From contig CACZOG010000178.1 of the NCBI GenBank assembly GCA_902782715.1, forward strand, positions 1 through 7,974: a stretch of 7,974 nt of DNA, in the 5' to 3' direction. Position 1 is the first letter of the stretch, and each line of letters starts with the position of its first letter. The DNA is from an uncultured Lachnospiraceae bacterium (GTDB lineage: Bacteria; Bacillota; Clostridia; Lachnospirales; Lachnospiraceae). The notes beneath the pieces were generated by a model, which ran no database searches, had not been told where the DNA came from, and worked only from the letters and a program-made list of their open reading frames with translations. The translations under genes and the position numbers were made by a program. This document shows positions 5,567-7,974 of this stretch, piece by piece.

Positions 5567-6283
5567 ATGGAAGATATCAGAATCAACAAATACATAGCAC
5601 TCTGCGGTATATGCTCAAGAAGAGAAGCGGATACCCTTATCGAAGCCGGAAGAATACTGATAAACGGTGAAAAAGCACAGTTAGGAAGCAGAGTTTCAGA
5701 AGGCGATAAGGTTTTAATGGACGGCAAAGAGATAAAGCCTGAAGAGAAGAAAGTAGTCGCTTATTATAAACCCGTCGGCATTACATGTACCGAAGCGGAT
5801 GTTCACGCAAGTGTTACGCTTAAAGAAGTCTTTCATTACGATACAAGACTTACATATGCGGGAAGACTTGATGAGGAATCCGAAGGCCTTCTGCTTATGA
5901 CCAATGACGGAGACCTTATTCATACCATGATGTGCGGAAGCAACAATCATGAAAAAGAGTATCTCGTTACGGTTGACAAGGCGATCGATCCAATGATCAT
6001 CGAAAGAATGGGGAAAGGTATTTTCCTTTTTGATCTCAATGTTGAGACAAAGCCCTGTAAGGCAGAGAAGGTTGATGATACAACTTTTAAGATAATACTT
6101 ACCCAGGGACTTAACAGACAGATAAGAAGAATGTGCTTCGAATGCGGTCTGGATGTTGTTAAACTTAAAAGAATAAGAGTATGCAACATTCTTTTGGGCG
6201 ACCTTAAGCCTAACGAATACAGAGAGATAACAGGCAGCGAACTTGAAGAATTATACAGGATGGTTTTCAGATCCAATGAGTGA
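5567..6283 (+). CDS. rluF: rRNA pseudouridine synthase, RsuA family, closest to RluF
   Basis: The 238-residue cytoplasmic enzyme isomerises uridine to pseudouridine in ribosomal RNA. An S4 RNA-binding domain covers residues 4-60 (RINKYIALCGICSRREAD and INGEKAQLGSRVSEGD). The catalytic domain contains YYKPVGITCT (66-75), the active-site motif GRLDEESEG (99-107) with catalytic Asp102, NNHEKEYLVTVDK (126-138), and LTQGLNRQIRRMC (178-190). The NNHEKEY and QGLNRQIRRMC forms favour RluF, which modifies 23S rRNA position 2604 in E. coli, over RluB or RsuA. Exact site specificity in this organism is inferred. The start has only a weak AGGA about 12 bases upstream. I found no convincing promoter between the terminator ending near 5550 and the ATG, so expression may depend on read-through or a non-consensus promoter. 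It overlaps ligA by 8 bp. Confidence 0.85.
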   Translation: MEDIRINKYIALCGICSRREADTLIEAGRILINGEKAQLGSRVSEGDKVLMDGKEIKPEEKKVVAYYKPVGITCTEADVHASVTLKEVFHYDTRLTYAGRLDEESEGLLLMTNDGDLIHTMMCGSNNHEKEYLVTVDKAIDPMIIERMGKGIFLFDLNVETKPCKAEKVDDTTFKIILTQGLNRQIRRMCFECGLDVVKLKRIRVCNILLGDLKPNEYREITGSELEELYRMVFRSNE

Positions 6284-7974
6284 TATCGAACGTATAAAAG
6301 AATTATGTGTGATCCTTAATAAAGCCTCGAAGGCATATTATGCCAATGACGAGGAGATAATGTCCAATTTCGAGTACGATTCGCTCTATGACGAACTTGT
6401 GAATCTTGAAGAAAAGACAGGGATAGTTTTATCCGATTCTCCCACAAGGAAAGTCGGTTATGAGCCTGTTGACTTCCTGCCGAAATTTACACATCCTTCA
6501 CCCATGCTTTCTCTTTCTAAGACCAAAGAAAGAGAAGAACTTTTATCATGGCTCGGGGATAAAGAGGGATTGCTCTCGTGGAAGCTTGACGGACTTACGG
6601 TTGTTCTTACATACGAGAACGGAGAACTTTCAAATGCCGTAACAAGAGGAAACGGAGAAATCGGAGAAGTCATCACTCCCAATGCCAGAGCTTTTAAGAA
6701 TCTGCCCGTTAAGATCGCTTTTAAAGAGCGTCTTGTTATAAGAGGCGAAGCTGTTATATCGTATTCGAATTTCAATCTGATAAACGAAAAGATAGAAAAT
6801 CCCGACGAACAGTATAAGAATCCCAGAAACTTATGCTCGGGTTCGGTAAGACAGCTTGATGCCAAAGTCACTGCCCAGAGAAATGTATTCTTTTTTGCAT
6901 TTTCTTTGGTGGAAGCGGCAAATAAGGATTTTGAGAACTCCGTTTACAACCAGATGAAGTTTTTATCCGACCTCGGATTTGAATGCGTTAACGAGAAGAG
7001 AGTAAATAAAAACAATCTGCTTGAAGAGATAGAATGGTACGCAAACGAGATAAAGACCTATGACATTCCTTCCGACGGACTTGTTCTTACTTTTGATGAT
7101 ATAGAATACGGAAAGTCGCTCGGAAGAACGGCAAAATCACCTAGAAATGCTATTGCATTTAAATGGCAGGATGAACAGGCTGAAACGACTCTACGGGAAA
7201 TAGAATGGAGTCCTTCAAGAACAGGACTCATCAATCCCGTTGCGATCTTTGATACTGTTGATCTCGAAGGCACCAATGTATCCAGAGCGAGCGTACATAA
7301 TATTTCCGTCATGAAGAGCCTTAAACTCGGAATAGGCGACAGGATCCTTGTTTATAAAGCAAACATGATCATTCCGCAGATCGCGTCCAATCTTACATGC
7401 TCAGATAATATCGAAATACCCGATACATGTCCTGCGTGCGGACTAAAGACAAGCATCGAAAGCATAAACGATACACAGACATTAATGTGTAACAACCCCG
7501 AATGCCCTGTTAAACATTCGAAAGGACTTACGCTTTTTGCTTCAAGAAATGCTCTTAATATCGACGGTATTTCCGAAGAAACCATACTTAAGTTTATCGA
7601 GAGAGGTTTCATCAGGGAATATGCCGACTTTTTCAAACTCGAAAGATATAAAGAACAGATGGTTTCCATGGACGGCTTCGGACTTAAATCCTATGAGAAT
7701 CTGATAAGATCATGTGAAAACGCTAAGAAAACAACTCTTCCGAGACTCCTTTACGGGCTCGGGATAGAAAATATCGGTGTCGCAAATGCCAAACTGATCG
7801 CCTCGTTCTTCGATTATGATCTGCAAAAGATAAGAGAAGCATCAGTAGAGCAGTTATCGGTAATAGATCAGGTCGGAGAAGTTATTTCCGCGGCAGTCTA
7901 CAATTTCTTCCATGACGAGAACAATATAAAAAGAGTGGATAACGTGCTTGAATTTCTTGACATCGAGATTCCCG
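6276..7974 (+). CDS. ligA: NAD-dependent DNA ligase LigA, 3' truncated by window edge
   Basis: LigA seals nicks in DNA during replication and repair, using NAD+ to adenylate its lysine. The frame starts at ATG 6276 and stays open to the window end, giving 566 residues; full-length LigA is about 670. Domain Ia is at 1-65 (SNFEYDSLYDEL, 30-41). The adenylation domain contains MLSLSKTKE (77-85), KLDG with nucleophile Lys103 (103-106), RGNG (124-127), IRGEA (155-159), NPRNLCSGSVRQLD (182-195) and AFKWQ (294-298). The OB fold follows (RTGLINPVAIF and KANMIIPQ). A four-cysteine zinc finger uses Cys385, Cys388, Cys405 and Cys410, and helix-hairpin-helix repeats run to the edge. The last part of these and the BRCT domain are missing from view. 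RGNG and GEV replace the common RGDG and GED. ATGAGTGA overlaps the rluF stop, and no good separate ribosome binding site is seen, so translational coupling is likely. Confidence 0.96.
   Translation, partial: MSDIERIKELCVILNKASKAYYANDEEIMSNFEYDSLYDELVNLEEKTGIVLSDSPTRKVGYEPVDFLPKFTHPSPMLSLSKTKEREELLSWLGDKEGLLSWKLDGLTVVLTYENGELSNAVTRGNGEIGEVITPNARAFKNLPVKIAFKERLVIRGEAVISYSNFNLINEKIENPDEQYKNPRNLCSGSVRQLDAKVTAQRNVFFFAFSLVEAANKDFENSVYNQMKFLSDLGFECVNEKRVNKNNLLEEIEWYANEIKTYDIPSDGLVLTFDDIEYGKSLGRTAKSPRNAIAFKWQDEQAETTLREIEWSPSRTGLINPVAIFDTVDLEGTNVSRASVHNISVMKSLKLGIGDRILVYKANMIIPQIASNLTCSDNIEIPDTCPACGLKTSIESINDTQTLMCNNPECPVKHSKGLTLFASRNALNIDGISEETILKFIERGFIREYADFFKLERYKEQMVSMDGFGLKSYENLIRSCENAKKTTLPRLLYGLGIENIGVANAKLIASFFDYDLQKIREASVEQLSVIDQVGEVISAAVYNFFHDENNIKRVDNVLEFLDIEIP

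Noticed and set aside
6458..6871. Minus-strand open frame inside ligA
   Set aside because: It is antisense to the LigA adenylation domain and explained by the codon composition of ligA.
1..7974. Mobile elements, CRISPR arrays, defence or phage genes
   Set aside because: No transposase or integrase coding sequence, regularly spaced repeats, terminal inverted repeats or attachment-site duplication was seen, including next to the tRNA gene, a common integration target.

Overview
This window looks like a piece of chromosome from an anaerobic, Gram-positive member of the Clostridia, most likely a Lachnospiraceae relative. That placement is inferred from four things. Base composition is moderately low in GC. 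Several genes have strong purine-rich ribosome binding sites. There is a DUF5688-type protein of a kind I associate with gut and rumen Lachnospiraceae. The LigA carries motif variants (SWKLDG, RGNG, KANMIIPQ) that I associate with that family. I ran no database search. Most of the window is housekeeping and cell-envelope sequence. I see no insertion sequence, phage gene or CRISPR array.

Layout. Positions 1-102 are the last 33 codons of a 4Fe-4S protein, probably RnfB. It converges on apbE (minus strand, 214-1206) across a strong hairpin terminator. ApbE attaches FMN to flavoproteins such as RnfG and RnfD, so the two neighbours make biochemical sense together. apbE has a textbook promoter (TTGACA, 17 bp, TATAAT) in a 132-bp intergenic region. 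A membrane-anchored GH25-like protein (1339-2430) is read from the same region in the opposite direction. Next come efp (2530-3087), a strong terminator, and a DUF5688 protein whose real start is 3178.

A tRNA-Arg(CCG) follows at 4131-4202. It sits immediately upstream of a membrane protein with two C-terminal SH3b domains (4234-5505), with no terminator or promoter visible between them. After another terminator come an RsuA/RluF-family pseudouridine synthase (5567-6283) and, overlapping it by 8 bp, ligA, which runs off the right edge.

Functional themes are energy metabolism and flavinylation (RnfB-like, ApbE), translation (EF-P, tRNA-Arg, RluF-like) and DNA joining (LigA). There are also two single-pass surface proteins: one is a probable GH25 pseudoenzyme, the other has SH3b domains. 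The points most worth a second look are the GH25-fold protein that lacks the expected acidic catalytic residues, the tRNA and mRNA apparently on one transcript, and a candidate promoter lying inside the efp terminator hairpin. I did not find a clearly new multi-gene system.
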